Below, one piece after another: positions 21,801 through 34,196 of a DNA stretch of 64,000 nt (its first letter is position 1; each line of letters opens with the position of its first letter). Position numbers and translations under genes: made by a program. The DNA is from Zingiber officinale (Eukaryota; Streptophyta; Magnoliopsida; Zingiberales; Zingiberaceae), in NCBI RefSeq assembly GCF_018446385.1, contig NC_055992.1, positions 21,236,877 through 21,300,876 on the forward strand, written 5' to 3'. The notes under the pieces are model-generated. The model ran no database searches. It worked only from the letters and a program-made list of their open reading frames with translations, and was not told the origin of the DNA.

Positions 21801-24800
21801 CATCGCAGAATGAATAGAATCATGCACTTTGGCAAAGAAAAATTTGGGCACCGACCTGGGCTGGTGAACGACCATGCTGATGTTTACCCCTTCGAGTGCC
21901 TCGCGCCGAAGTGCTCTCATTAGCAGCAGAGACGAAGAACTGTCCAGGCCTGATGTTGGTTCATCCAGTAACAAAAGAGAAGGCTCCATAACCATTTCCA
22001 GCCCAACATTTACACGCTTCCTCTGTCCGCCAGAGATTCCACGCTTCTCTACTGTTCCAACCAAGGAGTTTCGTATGGATTGCAACCCCAGAGACTCTAT
22101 GTTTCTCTCGACAATTAGAACTCTGTCGGCTTTTGACATTTTCGCAGAAAGTCTACAAGAAGAAGAAAAATAATGTTACACATATTCTAGTTTGAAACTT
22201 AAAAATTGGCTTTTTGTGCATTGCATGTATATATCTCTTACCTACAGTTAGCACTGAACCAGAGATTTTCCTCTACTGTCAAGTTTCCATGAACAATATC
22301 ATCTTGTGGCACGAAACCGATGATCTTTTTGTACGATTGGATAGGTTGAACCTTTCCATTTACCAGAACTAATCCAGTTGTTTGACACCCGGATAATTTT
22401 CCTGCCAGAGCATTAAGGAAGGTAGTTTTCCCCGCACCAGATGGACCCATGATTGCAGTCACATGGCCAGGAGTAAGTTTCCCAGTCACACTCCTCAGAA
22501 GTTGCTTCTTGTTTGTTTTAAGAACTATGGTTAGATCCTTGAAAGCGATCTCTATGACTGGCCTCGTTCTGGCCTGAGTTTTCGTGGCCATAGAGATTAC
22601 TCCTGAGAAGGTTAAGTTCTTTCTTTCCTGATGCTGAACTTTCTCCTTTTCGATTTCGCCGTAGGCATACTTGAAAATTTGGGTTCGAGTATGCTTATGG
22701 ATTCCTTTGGTTGAGTTCTTTTTGGGGTTCTTTTCCGAAGGATGACCTCCAGCATTGTCAGAGTAGTTTAATTCAGATGGCTGTGCCACATGACAAGGAA
22801 CACCAATTTCTTCAATCTCTGATGTTGATGCAGGACCAACTGGAAGTTTATTGGATCTTTTCCTTGAAATTGTGCGAGATATCTGACGTTGAATATCAAC
22901 TGCAATATTTTTTGCGGCTTTCCACCTTTCACGAGCTTGTGCAGCTTCTCTAGCTACCTTTGCGGCAGTTTCCCTGGATTTAGCTCGTCTTCTTTCACGG
23001 TGAGAGAGAATTCTATCAGAGAAGTTGTATATTATCAACAACCATAAAACCAATGCAGCCTACAGATGTAATTAGGAAGATGTCATTCACAGATAGCTCG
23101 TGGAAAAAGAAAAAAAAAATGGAAATTCTACAGTAGACATGTAGAATTTGACTGAAGGAAAGGAATGCTAAAATAAAATAGCGCGACAAATAAATGGTAA
23201 CAAACCTGTTAAACTTTCATATTCTAAAAGGAATCACTGAGCATAATGATCAAGGACCATAAATATGTTCAATTTTTGGTTATGCTATGGGTTTCAGTAT
23301 AACTCTAGAAAAGTGTAGCATCATTGTTTGAAAATTAAGTGTGCTCTTAAATAAATATGAAAATTAGGTGCCTTGTTTGAATATTTCTTAAAGTCAAGTG
23401 CCTGAATTGGTAATATATAAAAGATGGATTGAGCCATCTGTTAGACCCAATAGGCCTAGTTATGGCCCAAGTGCCAAATTACTTTTTAATGTTTTTTTTA
23501 TATAATTTCCACGATGAAAGCTAGAGAATTTTTCACTAGTGAAGTGTTAGAGAGCTCAAGACAATTTAGAGGCATGTTTGGAGCTATGGGAGACCAAGAG
23601 GCTTACAGAGAAAAGAGTTTTTGTTGTCTAAAAATGTAAAAGGGGAGCTTTTTAATTTATTTCCATTGATGTTAATAGCCTAAAAAGAATTGAGAGGTCT
23701 CTGGTCTTTGAGTGTTGGTGTTGTTCTGCAAAGATTATACTCTTGGTTTTGGTTATTCTATAATCTATTGGTACAATTGATCTCAGATCAATATTGACCA
23801 GGTTGGCTAAATTTAGGATGACTCAAGTTTGAATTTTAATATTTGATTAATATATAAAAGAGAAGTCAAGTAAGTCAAAGTTGACCGGATACTTGACAAT
23901 ATCAGAAGTTCAATTGGAAGTTAGCATGAAAAAAGTCCAAGTAAGTCATGAAGGACCAGACACTTAGCACATATGAGAAGTCTAAGTGGGTCATAGAAGA
24001 CTAAACACTTAGCACAAGAGGAAAGTTCAAGTGAATCAAAAGTTGATTAGACACTTGGTGATCGAAAAGTTCAATAAAAAATTGGTAAGAAGAAAGTCCA
24101 AGTGGATCAAAGATTGACCAAATACTTGGTGATTGAAAAGTCCAATTGAAAGTTGATAAGTGAAAAGTCTAAATGGGTTAAAAGGTTGATCGGACACTTA
24201 ATGAGAAGTCCAATAAAAAGTTGGCAAGAGGAAAGTCAAGTGGACAAAGCGTTGGGAGGGTGGCGGCCACCACCCCCCTCAAAATTTTTTATACAGAGGG
24301 GTTTAGTACCTAGTTAATAATACTACCCCTAAATTTTTTTAGAAGAGGGCCAATTAATTAGGAGCTTATTTCGAGAACACATAGTTATCCAGAATCGATT
24401 GGTGCAATCAATTAACAGCAATCAATCGATTGCTTGACAGTAATCCATGAACGAATGGATTCAGAATCAATTAGTATCCAACAATCGATTGGTATGACTC
24501 ACTAATTGATTGATTGAGTAGAAAAAAAAAGTTAGGTTTGAACCGTCAAATTTGACATGACAATTAATTGGGAAGTGTTTTTCAGCCCGAAAGCAATCCT
24601 AGAAAATGGGGGGGGGGGGGGGTTCTTGGAGGTTTGAAGCCGCTAATTTTTTGAGCCATTGAAGCAAAGTGCTATTGCATTTCAAGACAAACAAGAGACA
24701 TTTCTAAGCAACAAAAGATCAAACAAAGTAAAATTTTGATTGTAAAATCATTTTCGATTTTATTTATCTTTGCATTCTTATTTCTTGTTGTATTCTTGTG

Positions 24801-26141
24801 CTCAAACTTGTAAGAAATTTCTCCCTCTTCAGAAGGTTCCCAAGAAGGAAAAAGTTTTTAGTGGAAATGGTAACCTAGGAGTGGACCATTGGATTAGTCG
24901 CTTCAGAGAGGTGAATACTAAGTAAAATGCAAGTACTGTATATGTAGAGTTGAATTTGAATTAAGATTTTTGTTGTGCATTCAAACGACGAGTACAAGAT
25001 CAAAACGAAGCAATTGGAGTTATTCACCCTCCAATTCACATGGGTCCTAACATAACCTAGCACCAATTTAGATATATAAATAAGTGTTTTGAGATGGTGA
25101 ATTCTAACAACTAGTGCTAGAGTATTCTTCAACATCATCTAGTAGCATCAAAGACCCTTATGATCCCAATAAGTATTAGAGTGAGGTCGAATATTGAAGT
25201 TCTACATTTAGAGATTTGATGGGAAGCTCAAATAGAATAATGCAAAAGGATTAGAATTAAATGTAAAAAAAAGCATCAATAAAACAAAATTACTTCCTTT
25301 GCTTGAACAAAATAGATTACTCACCATTACTAAAGCACCAAAAATAGTAATATTTTGTTTTTCAGAATTTGCATCGCACGAGCTAGATAAGAAGCAACCT
25401 GCAAACAATTTGTAGAAGATTAACATAAAATAACAATCCTATCTACAATCTATATGTATATATCTATAAACTGTCTTCTACATGTATTGAGTTATAAGCT
25501 TTTGGGCTTCTTTTATGCTTATAAACTTTTGGGCTTCTTTATGAATAAGTGTTCATATATGTGTATTCACATGTTAATTAGGACGAAGTCTCTTTGTTTT
25601 CTATCTAAATTGTTCAAGTGTTAGTTATTAAAAATCATATGTTATAATTTAGCAATAACATTTATATGATATTTTTATTGATCCAATGAATAAATAATTG
25701 AATCTAATAATTAAGTAATAGTAATTATTAATATACTATCAAAATAATTGGTTATAATAAGTTTTTTTTCTTCTTTAAACAGAGACAGCATCCTCTAATC
25801 CATAATATAATCCATAGTCCTTCCTTCCTAGTCCATTCCATAATTTATACATCAGATCGTGGTCAGAATTTAATTAAAATTGGCTACGATCTTCCTTGGG
25901 TTCACCTTCCCACGTAAGTTGTAATTTTAGATCGAGCCAGGCAATTAGAGGTTGTCGGTGGTGGACGGACTATATGATGCCGAGCAGGAGTGGCCCGCTG
26001 ACTGCCAGTATCCTCCGGCCTCCTGACTCACCCAAAACTATAGCCTAAGTTAGAAGGTAAATCTAAGGGAGATCGTAGCCAATTTTAATCAATTAATTCT
26101 AACCACAATCTGCCATATAAAATATAATTAATTAATTTATG

Positions 26142-26215
<74 letters not shown>

Positions 26216-26878
26216 AGACAAACATCATCCTAATAGCTAGCAGAAAACTATTTGTAAGAAATTAAATAAGTGAAGCTTGTAAATGTTCATGAGCAACAAA
26301 CTAAAGGAATGTGGGGCTTACTTGTCTCGTAAGTCGAACCCATCCGACAATAATGCCTGGAAAATATATACAAATACAAAGTAATTCCATTAGATAACAA
26401 ACACCACAATTCCATTATATATATATATATATAATGGAAACACACATAACACTAGATTGGGCATAAAGGATAGGAACTATACCCCTTACTACAATTTTTT
26501 TTCGAGATGGTGCTCGGACAGAAGTCTCCTGCCGGGCAGAATAGATCACGGCTATGATCGACATCGACCCAGATATTTGCACCACCACAAGAATTGTTCT
26601 CAGGGGATAACTGGTAATTGTATCTGTACACAAGTAAGCAAGGTAATCGGTTTAATTTCTATATATATATCATGTTAACATGAAGAACAGTTATTATAGG
26701 AAATTAAATTAAGCATGACGAACTTACGGATCACAACGACCAGTAGTTACATTATGTGTGGCAAGCGGGCAGTATGCACCCAAGGGACAAGCTTCATCAT
26801 CAAAGAGATCAAATTAAACAAGGTCAGAAATAGATATTGTTGGATTGCTACATTGTTCAGCACCTGTTAGCTATAGAG

Positions 26879-26910
<32 letters not shown>

Positions 26911-28257
26911 TACTCACGTATCATGCAAGTAATACCATAAGGGCAATAAAAGCCGGCGCAGCATGGTTTGCTGTTGAGATTTCTCGAAGGTAGTCGCTCA
27001 GAATCTCGAAGATCAACGTTCTCATTGTCAGGGACGCTGCTCGCCCATCCTGGCTCACATCCAGAAACCCATGAACTGGAGTTACAATTTTTGTTGGGTT
27101 TCATGTAGTTGGTACTTCCTCCGCTCTCCACGAAACTGTCGAAGTAGAGCCTAACCTCAGCTGCTGTACATAAGCGTCCAGTTACATCTGGTTATCCAAG
27201 AATAAGTGAAGTTAATTAGGAACAACTCACTGCTCATCATCCTGCATGCTCAAATGGAAGTTAAAATATCTTAATCGACTCTCATATACTTCGGCTCGAC
27301 TCGAAGGAAAACAAGTTAGCAGGACATGTCTATGTGGTCCTACTTCAATTTGCCATATTGTTATATGTCAAAAGACATTTGTCGATCTTTCGAACTAGAT
27401 CTCCACAAGAGTCGACCTCTTGGGTTTGGCCGGCTGGAAATTAATATTCCTGATAACTACGAAAGTGATTAGGTGATTCTTATTTTCTCAGAGATCTGAT
27501 TGATAACTAGGAAAGCGATTTGGTGGTCTCTATGTTCTCGAAGATCTAATCGAGATATTTACAGATTGGGTACTATTACGGACAACGGAAGCAAGGTCTT
27601 ATTTTCTCAAAGATCTAGCTGAGATCTCTGCCTAGCTACGTACTGGGTATAACGATATAAACAATCTCCATGTATTTCTTCTCCCCGCGCTAGCTGTACG
27701 TTTGGACTTCCACATCAACACATCACTTGATCAGCGTCCAACAGATCGCATCAAAAGTATGAAATAAATAAATAGCAACACATGGAATCCTTTCCAAAAC
27801 AACTCGTAATATAAATGAACAAAAGTTGATATTTCATTGCATCCGTAATATATATATATATATACGTACCAGGAGTCGTGGCCGCGCAGTTCTCCATGAA
27901 ATCCATATTCCCGCTGTAATTGAACGTCCGATCCCAATCCTTCTGCCTGAAACCCAAATCGACATTCGAGATCGATCGAGAAAAATAAAAAGTCAAAGCA
28001 ACGAAATTAAAAGCGTGCTAGGAAACCGACGCATCGCCGACGCAGAAGCCGAAGCGGGCTTTGACGATCGGAAACAAGCTCTGTGTGACGTTATCGACGG
28101 CGTCATTAAGCTGCCACAGTGACGGAGCCAGCACCTGCGCCGGCGCAAGGCCGACTCCTCCGAAGCTCTGGCAACGGCCCAAGGGGAGGAGGAGTAGGAA
28201 AGCAGCGGCAGCGAGGGCGGCGAGGCTGACAGCAGCGGAAACCCGCCAAACGGGCAT
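18884..28257 (-). CDS. ABCG28-like: ABCG half-size transporter, ABCG24/ABCG28 group, 1066 aa, 14 exons
   Basis: Exons: 28257-28031, 27946-27870, 27187-26918, 26791-26728, 26623-26483, 26356-26322, 25398-25325, 23059-22242, 22152-21856, 21757-21284, 21208-21057, 20960-20671, 20574-20450, 19040-18884. Every junction is GT-AG with matching phase, and the sum (3201 nt) gives an unbroken frame. Order: signal peptide (residues 1-30), an extracellular Cys-rich region (CPYGITCM about 183-190, NCSKGHYCRMG about 260), one membrane span ([11 protein letters not shown], about 298-308), a basic Arg-rich linker, then the ABC domain: Walker A GPSGAGKT (about 501), signature ISGGQRKRV (about 606), Walker [13 protein letters not shown] (about 630). 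A C-terminal multispan domain ends [10 protein letters not shown] ... LLNKK. The long Cys-rich N terminus is particular to the ABCG24/28 group; Arabidopsis ABCG28 acts in pollen tubes. Substrate unknown. It appears intact. Confidence 0.93.
19845..20350 (+). repeat. AT-rich MITE-like repeat, arm 2 (in the last ABCG intron)
   Basis: This is the inverted counterpart of 17814-18305, inside the intron 20449-19041 of the ABCG gene. Many TATAGTAACTATTGAGTAA-type motifs are repeated within it. Confidence 0.6.
23766..25052 (+). mobile_element. Solo LTR in the largest ABCG intron
   Basis: It starts TATTGGTACAATTGATCTCA (compare TGTTGGTGCAATCGACCTCT in the copy at 35811) and ends GGGTCCTAACA. Near-matching flanks TAATC (23761-23765) and TAACC (25053-25057) suggest a decayed 5-bp target duplication. 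Inside are degenerate repeats of the type 'AAGTCCAAGTGGATCA...TTGACCAAATACTTGGTG' (about 23880-24250). A 15-base G run lies at 24608-24622. The rest of the intron (23060-23765 and 25053-25324) has no recognised feature. Confidence 0.65.
26145..26212. repeat. (AT)n microsatellite in an ABCG intron
   Basis: About 68 bp of uninterrupted TA dinucleotides in the intron between exons 7 and 6. Shorter AT runs occur at about 26416-26432 and 27850-27862. Confidence 0.95.
26878..26911. repeat. (GATA)n microsatellite in an ABCG intron
   Basis: About eight GATA units lie immediately beside the exon 3 donor site at 26917. Confidence 0.95.
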
Positions 28258-28500
28258 CCCTAGCTAGCTTGGTCTGCGAATGCGATGACAAGAAAGCGGA
28301 GGCGACGAGAACGAGGGAAAGGAGGAGGATAGAGAGGAGAGGATATTTAAAAGAGGAGGAATTAAGGCAGGCTTGGCTTGGCTTTGCTTTGCTTTGTGTT
28401 GTGGTGGCGACGACTGTTTCTAACGGGAACGACGCTCCACATGGAAATTTCCGCGCCAAGCCTTGACCTTGTCTAGCTATTCCCTCCAATATAAAACTTC
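28258..28500 (-). promoter_or_regulatory. Probable promoter / 5' UTR of the ABCG gene
   Basis: A TATA-like TTTAAATA (minus strand, about 28343-28350) lies about 90 bp upstream of the ATG, followed by a C/T-rich leader (minus strand) typical of plant 5' UTRs. A duplicated GCTTGGCTTGGCTTTGCTTTG tract lies at 28371-28395. Confidence 0.45.
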
Positions 28501-31500
28501 TAACCAACTTTCACATATTATTTATATCTTTATTCATTTTTAAAACAATATAAATGTACACGCAATCTTTATTAATTCATTTAGTTATATATGTTTTTAT
28601 TAATTCTTACCAAAAATAAATATTAGAATGTACGTTTAACTAATTATAATACGTACAATCTTCATTTGGTCGGTATATTAATTTGCTGGCGGTCAGAACA
28701 TCGTTTCTGGTCATTGGATGGACCAACTGACGTGGTTACCGACTTGTCAATTCATTATCACAAGTTTTGATGAAGCACAATCTTAAAAACTATATCAACT
28801 CGATCAGGAGAGATTCAAATGGATTCTGCTGCATATATTTTTCGACTAAAATAAAATTGTGTTTTTCACTTGCAACTTAGTATTTGGTTAAATCTAAAAT
28901 TCAATAATTTTTGTTATATATATATATTATATTTTATATTCTATATTACTTGGAAAAGAGATAAATCACGAAAAATTTAACCTTTGGCATGATGATTGGT
29001 GATGTATTCTGTATATATTAAAAATAAAGCTCATAATTTATTACAATAATATTACGTGTATGACAGGGCCAACATATGAAATTATTATTAACTAGCCGTG
29101 TACGTTTAAAAGCATATAAATTGCTCCTCTATTTATTTGGATCCAATTTAATATTTCGCCTCTATTCTTAATTTTATTATGCAGAAGCGAAAATGGACTC
29201 GATTATTTTTCGATCCATGACAAGTTGTCAGGCACTCAGGCTAGACGTGCACGTAAATAATTTTTTTTCTCGATCCAAAATAAATAAATTATTATTATTC
29301 AAAGGCTAACACGAGAAACAGAAATTGAAAAGAGTTGTAGGTAGATATAAGGCAGGCGGGGCATGAGAAGAAAGGAAAACGGCATGACATATGGCTTCAA
29401 TTTAACACGCAAAGTTGCAACTAATTTTATATTCAAAGGCAAGGTTGAGACCGTTGCTTAGCTTGATGCATAAGTAGAAAGTTAAACATTTTACTAAAAG
29501 TTTTATAGAAAAAGATAAAATATTTGAATAGTAGATTAGCCAATATTATTTTTGAATATAAATAATTTCTTAAAATATTTTAAGTTAATTTAATTTTTTC
29601 TTCGTAGTTGCCACCATTTAATCTAATTGTCATCATTTGATTCAATTGTTTGTCGTCCTTTGTGTATTTCTTGTATCGTATAGGTTTCTAAGTGTCAATA
29701 TTTAGTCTAATTAACTGCTACCATTTAATTTGAATAAGTATCATTAAGAAGGAGCCAATTTACATGTGTCATGATTTAGTTCAAACATATCTTTATTTTT
29801 AGTTGACATTAAATTTTACTTATGCCAAGTAATTTTAAGATGATCTATTTAATCTTATGAAAATTTTTTATTATCGATTAAGATAAATCAAGAAATACTT
29901 AGAACTAATAGTCAACTAACCTAGTATTTTTTAGATCAATCATCTATTAAATTTATTTATTAATCGAGAAACATTTATAGACTAATAGACCAAGTCCTAC
30001 TACGGTATGATTGCCTCGGGACAAGCATATCTCATTCTTCATTTCAAGGAGTCATCCTTTAGTTCAAGCACGTGTTATATTTTTTAAACCATTCTCACAT
30101 TAGGTGCTTTAAAAATCTATACAAAATAATTTTTATTCACAAAGAGGGTCTTCACCAAATAGGTTAAGTACGAAGGATCCTTCATCCTAATTCTATCTTA
30201 ATTTAGAAAAAAAAAAGTTTGGGTAAAAAAAATCAATTCGGCCAAATTATTTGACCAACTTAGTCCAATTGATCTTAATTTGTTTGGCCAAATCAATTTA
30301 ATTGACCTCAATTTAACTTGTGTAGTTTGCTGGGTCAGATCAAAATAATATTTATTTTTAAATTATTTAATTTTATATAAAAAAATCAATTTCAAATTAA
30401 ACAGTTTGCGTAATTATTTATCCAAAGTTTGACGGTCCTACGACATAGATCAAAAGAATTCCCAGTAAACACACGCAAGAGGAATAAGCGGAACAAAAAA
30501 AAACAAAAAACAACTTCCGTACACGGAATTTGGTAAACAAAACCACTATGCTTAACCGCCCAACAACATAAAATAAATAAAATTCCCAGTAAACACGCGC
30601 AAGAGGAATAGGCGAAATATAAAAACAGGGTCTTAATTTTTTAGAAATCGTGAAAGATGCGTCTTTTTTTAATTTTTAATCTTGTTACCATATAAATTTC
30701 TGGTGTTAAATAATGTTCATGTTATATAATATTTATAAACCCTATAATTATTATAGTAATTTTCCGACTATAATATAATAGTAAAATATATTAAATTATT
30801 ATTCAGATATTCATAATTTAATTTTAAATTATAATATATTTATAAAAAAATTAGTTTATTTTTTAATTATAATATATTTATAAATTGTTTTTTCTAAATG
30901 AGACGTGTAACTTTTAAGATAATGTGCTTTTAGATTTTTCATCATTTTTAATGAACTTTGACGATGGATGGATAATTTATATCACTGCATATTCGATATT
31001 TATTTTATCCATTCAATTAAGTGATGAGATTAAATAATAGAAGGTAATAATGTGAAAACAAGTTGATTGGATAACTTTATATGAGTTGAGAGACTTCTTT
31101 TTATTAATATAAAAAAAAACGCCCCTTGATTTTGCAAAAATATGAGTGCACTTTTGATTTTTTATAAAAATTAAAAATAAATAAATAAACAAAACCACTG
31201 AAAATTATTTATCGAATTTTCAAAGGTCTCCACTTGAAATCCGACCGGATTCACATTTGATTAATTATGATAGGCTGGTTGCGATCGGCGCCCCATGACG
31301 TTGACCTTGACACATTAAACGGCCGGCAAAGTTGGCACTCAGTTACGACCCGTGGCTACATTCTCGCAGATACACGAATCTTAAAGCCCTGCACAACTGC
31401 CGTCAGCCACTCGTTGGAAATAAAAATAAATACATTATTAATGAGCCACAAGAAAAATGACTTTCGGCTGGCTTCATTCGGTAGAAATTAAAAAAAAAAA

Positions 31501-31689
31501 ACATTTTATAAAAAATCTTAACATGACTAAGAGTTGATTATAAATTAATTTTATAATTTATCTTTCTTTATCTAATTTAGATATAGACAGTAAAAAATAT
31601 CTGATATAAATTAATCATCTTTTTATTACAATGGAAAATCATTTCATGAAAAAGATTAATTTTTGACAGACACATATATTTAATTTTTT
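28501..31689. other. AT-rich intergenic region, no gene recognised
   Basis: Frequent stops in all frames. One direct duplication is visible: ATTCCCAGTAAACAC-CGCAA followed by GAGGAATA occurs at about 30460 and 30582. Open frames of 60-75 codons here show no family resemblance. Confidence 0.5.
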
Positions 31690-31810
31690 TTCCCACTTTC
31701 TAACCATCTATGATCGGCTATAAACTAACTTATGATTTACCACCCATTGTATAATTTAAAAACGAGCGGTATTTGTAATAATCTTTTACTAAGAAAGTCA
31801 TTTCGTTTAA
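31690..31810 (+). repeat. Degenerate SINE-like fragment
   Basis: CTATGATCGGCTATAAACTAAC-TTATGATTTACC ... TAATAATCTTTTACTA matches the body of SINE-like units 1 and 2 (13444-13685 and 17450-17622). Box A/B sequences are not recognisable. Confidence 0.4.
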
Positions 31811-32214
31811 TCGACAAAGGGTCCATTGGTAGGAATTGGTAAGTCATTTTGTTTATTTAAAAAAATATTAAAAGCATTTCTTATATTTCAAAAATACTCT
31901 TTCTTTCAATAATTTATAATAACTTTTATCAAAGCTATTTTAACATTATTGAAATTATTAGTTAATTATAGTAAAAATTATTTCAACATTAATCAAAATT
32001 GATTAAAATTATTTTAATTTGACAACTTCATTAAAATTCTAATTATTTTTTAATAATTTTAAATAAAGTTATTCTATATTAAAATTGCTTAAAATTATCT
32101 TAACTAGGTTATGTTTAAAGATGTTAAATAATATATTGAATAAAAATATTTTTAGTATATCAATCATTATTTTAATATTTTTTTATTTAATTATTGATAT
32201 TGTGAAGAGATAAA
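31811..32214. other. AT-rich spacer
   Basis: Repeated TTAAAATTATTT-like motifs. No gene or mobile-element end identified. Confidence 0.4.
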
Positions 32215-33310
32215 AGGGAAGGGCATTTTGGATATTTGATATCAATTAGGTTTAGATTTTAAGTGGAAGCACTGTTCACTCCGGAAAGGGGGGGGGGGGC
32301 TGGTTCACGTTTTTGGTCCGCCGCCAACTGGAACGAGGAGACCTTTCTTCCTCCTTCCCATGCTCCTCGCTGGCACTGACGCCAACTGTCGGCCGCCACC
32401 TCTTCTCCTCTCCCATTCCTCGTGACTCCATCACTGGACCGATTCGCCGCCGCTCCTCTCCCTCCTCTTCCTCGCAACGCCACCCTCGAATTGACCTGTC
32501 ACCGCTCAACTTCTCCCTCACGCACACCGCTGCCGCGTCCAGCGGCCTTTGCCACCGCCGCATCCAGCGACCTTTGTCGTCGAATCCAGCAGCCACCTCT
32601 GTCGCGTCCAGTAGCCTCTGTCGCTGCCGAGTCTAGCAGTCGCCGCGACCACTTCTAGTGGTCGCTGCCACCCCCCGCTGCCACCTACAGCGACAGTCAT
32701 TAGCCGATCTACGACCACCACTGATTTTCACAGCTGTTGTTATCCTCCGATTTGGCACTGTGCTGGCATGTGAGCCACCGTTGTATTTCGGCCTACGAGT
32801 CATGGTGATGTGTTCGCCCTGCGTGTCAATGTTATATCCCGGCCTGCATGCCGACGTCATCTCTCGGTCGGCTTGGCGTTAGTATCTCTCGGTCGGTCTG
32901 TTGTTTGCTAGATTCAGGTTACGCTTAGCTCCCGGCGGGCAAATCCAACTTCGTAGCTGACACATTCATCTATCCTTCAGGGTTGTGACGACTCGAACAA
33001 CAGCGCGACTAGCTCACTGATCCATCCGAGTGCGCCTCCCGGGGTTAGGGTACGTCATTGTACTCGTCTTGCATTTATTTAGTTGTTCTCTATTATTCGA
33101 CTGCTTATATATTCGTGGGACCTACCTCGAACATCGGGGTATCAGAGACTGTGGCATCCTTGTCGTTGGCTACAGGTACTGTCGACCAGAGGACCTCTGA
33201 TGACTTGGTCAACACAGAGGACAACTCACCATCCAGATTATGGAGATACGATTAACATTTCAGACACGTCATTCCGATAGCCTCATCTTCTCAGATTTCC
33301 GACAGGAACA
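32215..33310 (+). repeat. GC-rich dispersed repeat, copy B
   Basis: Second copy of the repeat at 10440-11960, same orientation: GGGCATTTT near the start, a 12-base G run at 32288-32299, a Pro/Ser/Arg-rich GC block, then the conserved block GGGTACGTCATTGTACTCG, TTATATATTCGTGGGACC, GAGGACCTCTGATGACTTGG and TCCGACAGGA at the end. It is about 400 bp shorter than copy A, mainly in the GC-rich middle. Overlapping open frames here are not conserved and not called. Confidence 0.5.
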
Positions 33311-33879
33311 ACTATAATGAAAATGAGAGATGTCGGACACCTTCTGTGCCATTTTTAGAATTGTAAATAAATGAAGTCGAGTTAAATTTTATGATATTTA
33401 AATTTATTTGATAGAATAATCATGCCAAATAGAGTTTAAAATAAATCAAGTTATTAAATTAGTTTTTCAATTTTGACTAACTTGGTTCGAGTTGATTATA
33501 TTTTATCAAACTCTTATTCAAATTTATTTAATTATTCAAATTTTTTATAATTTTAAATTTATTTAATTGATTATTAAGTTTGTTAATATAAATTTATTTA
33601 TTATTTTTAATTTTTTATTTATTATATTGATGAACATTTTATTAATAAATATGATTCATAAATATTGTTGGTCAATAAATATTATTTGTAGATATCAATA
33701 AATTGAGTATATATGTATTAAAATTTATTCATTTAATTTAATTAGTTGTTTAAATTTATTTATATGAATATTTGCTTATAAATATTTTATTTGTTTACTA
33801 ATGACAAGTCCTACAATATTTTATTTATTTTACAGTTCTACTCATTGCAGCCAAAATAATCATAAAAAAATCACACGAA
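33311..33879. other. AT-rich spacer upstream of the OTU-gene leader
   Basis: Long A/T runs with no gene. The stretch ACAATATTTTATTTATTTTAC at about 33812-33832 could hold a TATA element for the transcript starting near 33900, but this is weak. Confidence 0.35.
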
Positions 33880-34196
33880 AAACACTCACCAGTCACCTCT
33901 TCTTCTCCGCCTCTGATTGGCCGTTCTTATCCATCTTCGTGCGACCCTCAATAATGTGGCGTGGCGTCTCGAAGTCGGCTCCTTCTTGGGGCCTTCTCTC
34001 GGAAATAAACAAAAATCTGACTCTTCTTTTGGATCGTTCTTCGTCAGGTTTGCCGCCTTTGGTGCCAGATAGCTTTGCTTCGATAGCAAGTATGCTCCTC
34101 TCTCTCTCTCTATATCTCGGTGGATGGATGTTTCGTAGGGCGATCGTGAAGTAGAGTCACTTCGTTCTGGAACTCGTCCTGACGGAATGAAAACAG
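33880..34196 (+). promoter_or_regulatory. Putative 5' UTR exon / promoter-proximal region of the OTU gene
   Basis: A GC-richer, C/T-rich stretch ending in a good donor, GAAAACAG|GTACC (34196/34197), followed by a T-rich plant-intron-like sequence. A GATTGG (inverted CCAAT) lies at about 33914. It is on the same strand as, and upstream of, the OTU exons, and is most simply a leader exon of that gene with an intron-bearing 5' UTR. The link to the OTU gene is inferred from position only. Confidence 0.35.

Noticed and set aside
23439-25052. A larger LTR starting at TGTTAGACCC (23439)
   Set aside because: Flanks do not match (CCATC versus TAACC); the start at 23766 aligns with the other two family members and has near-matching flanks.
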